This document shows positions 61,030 through 61,084 of a stretch of 61,084 nucleotides of DNA, piece by piece (the stretch's first letter is position 1; every line of letters begins with the position of its first letter). The DNA is taken from assembly GCA_002454975.1 (NCBI GenBank), contig DKJZ01000028.1, forward strand, positions 34,322 through 95,405. The letters are read 5' to 3'. The translations under genes were made by a program, and so were the position numbers. This DNA is from Hylemonella sp. UBA6679 (GTDB taxonomy: Bacteria; Pseudomonadota; Gammaproteobacteria; Burkholderiales; Burkholderiaceae_C). The notes under the pieces were generated by a model. It saw nothing but the letters and a program-made list of their open reading frames with translations. It had not been told where the DNA came from and made no database searches.

Positions 61030-61084
61030 TCACTCCACGGTCACACTCTTCGCCAGATTCCTAGGCTTGTCCACATCCGTCCCC
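61030..61084 (-). CDS. glmS: Glutamine-fructose-6-phosphate aminotransferase GlmS (C-terminal end)
   Basis: Only the last 18 codons are inside the window: GTDVDKPRNLAKSVTVE and a stop. This is the well-known GlmS C-terminus. It makes glucosamine-6-phosphate for the cell wall. Convergence is absent: it reads toward the SRAP gene on the same strand, with 13 bp between. Confidence 0.88.
   Translation of the reverse strand, partial: GTDVDKPRNLAKSVTVE

Overview
The window looks like a chromosomal segment of a betaproteobacterium of the order Burkholderiales, most likely Comamonadaceae (Limnohabitans/Rhodoferax/Polaromonas-like). The grounds are GC-rich coding, three Bug/TctC-type periplasmic receptors, the gene order ctaC-ctaD-small ORF-ctaG-DUF2970-ctaE followed by surf1-ctaA-ctaB-sco, and beta-proteobacterial families such as DUF1841, DUF2909, DUF2970 and DUF6172. 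The assignment is by gene content only.

Layout. (1) 1-312: 3' end of ureG. (2) 404-12541: an SOS mutagenesis operon (umuD-cho-umuC, minus strand, with a LexA box). Its umuC is split by a 9.3 kb element (about 1433-10738) of Tn554-like organisation: a recombinase trio at one end, and as cargo a complete phosphite uptake and oxidation cluster (ptxA-ptxB-ptxC-ptxD with a divergent LysR gene, ptxE-like). (3) 12550-15526: NRDE protein, rpoH behind a perfect CIRCE element, and a Bug receptor. (4) 15544-24695: a full cytochrome c oxidase biogenesis locus, including a 36-residue ORF. (5) 24885-30577: BioC-like protein, comF, trmL, a small MaoC/TSUP/YciI operon, minCDE. (6) 30667-33281: pcaIJF, the last steps of the beta-ketoadipate pathway. 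(7) 33436-42426: DUF1841, an XRE regulator, cytochrome c4, a MoxR/VWA pair, tRNA-Arg(CCU), a 5'-nucleotidase, an SbmA/BacA-like exporter, queC. (8) 42566-46478: a sulfide/persulfide-responsive locus: ETHE1-like MBL protein, BigR/SqrR-type ArsR repressor, two YeeE/YedE half-transporters and a SulP permease, controlled from one palindrome carrying both divergent promoters. (9) 46470-59923: a 13 kb minus-strand catabolic locus (Liv ABC transporter, alpha/beta hydrolase, MBL lactonase-like protein, thioesterase, CaiB CoA-transferase, CitE-like lyase, two Bug receptors, carboxymuconolactone-decarboxylase-like protein, 3-hydroxyisobutyrate-dehydrogenase-like protein, GntR regulator). Matching GntR-type palindromes lie at its two main promoters. 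(10) 59971-61084: HNH nuclease, SRAP/YedK protein with a repeat tail, and the 3' end of glmS.

The most notable point is the phosphite-oxidation cluster carried as cargo by a tyrosine-recombinase transposon. The insertion lies one codon before the catalytic Asp-Glu codons of umuC, trading an error-prone polymerase for use of a reduced phosphorus source. Second is the GntR-controlled catabolic locus, whose enzyme set matches no pathway I can name with confidence. All functional calls rest on motifs and remembered family features; no database search was run.
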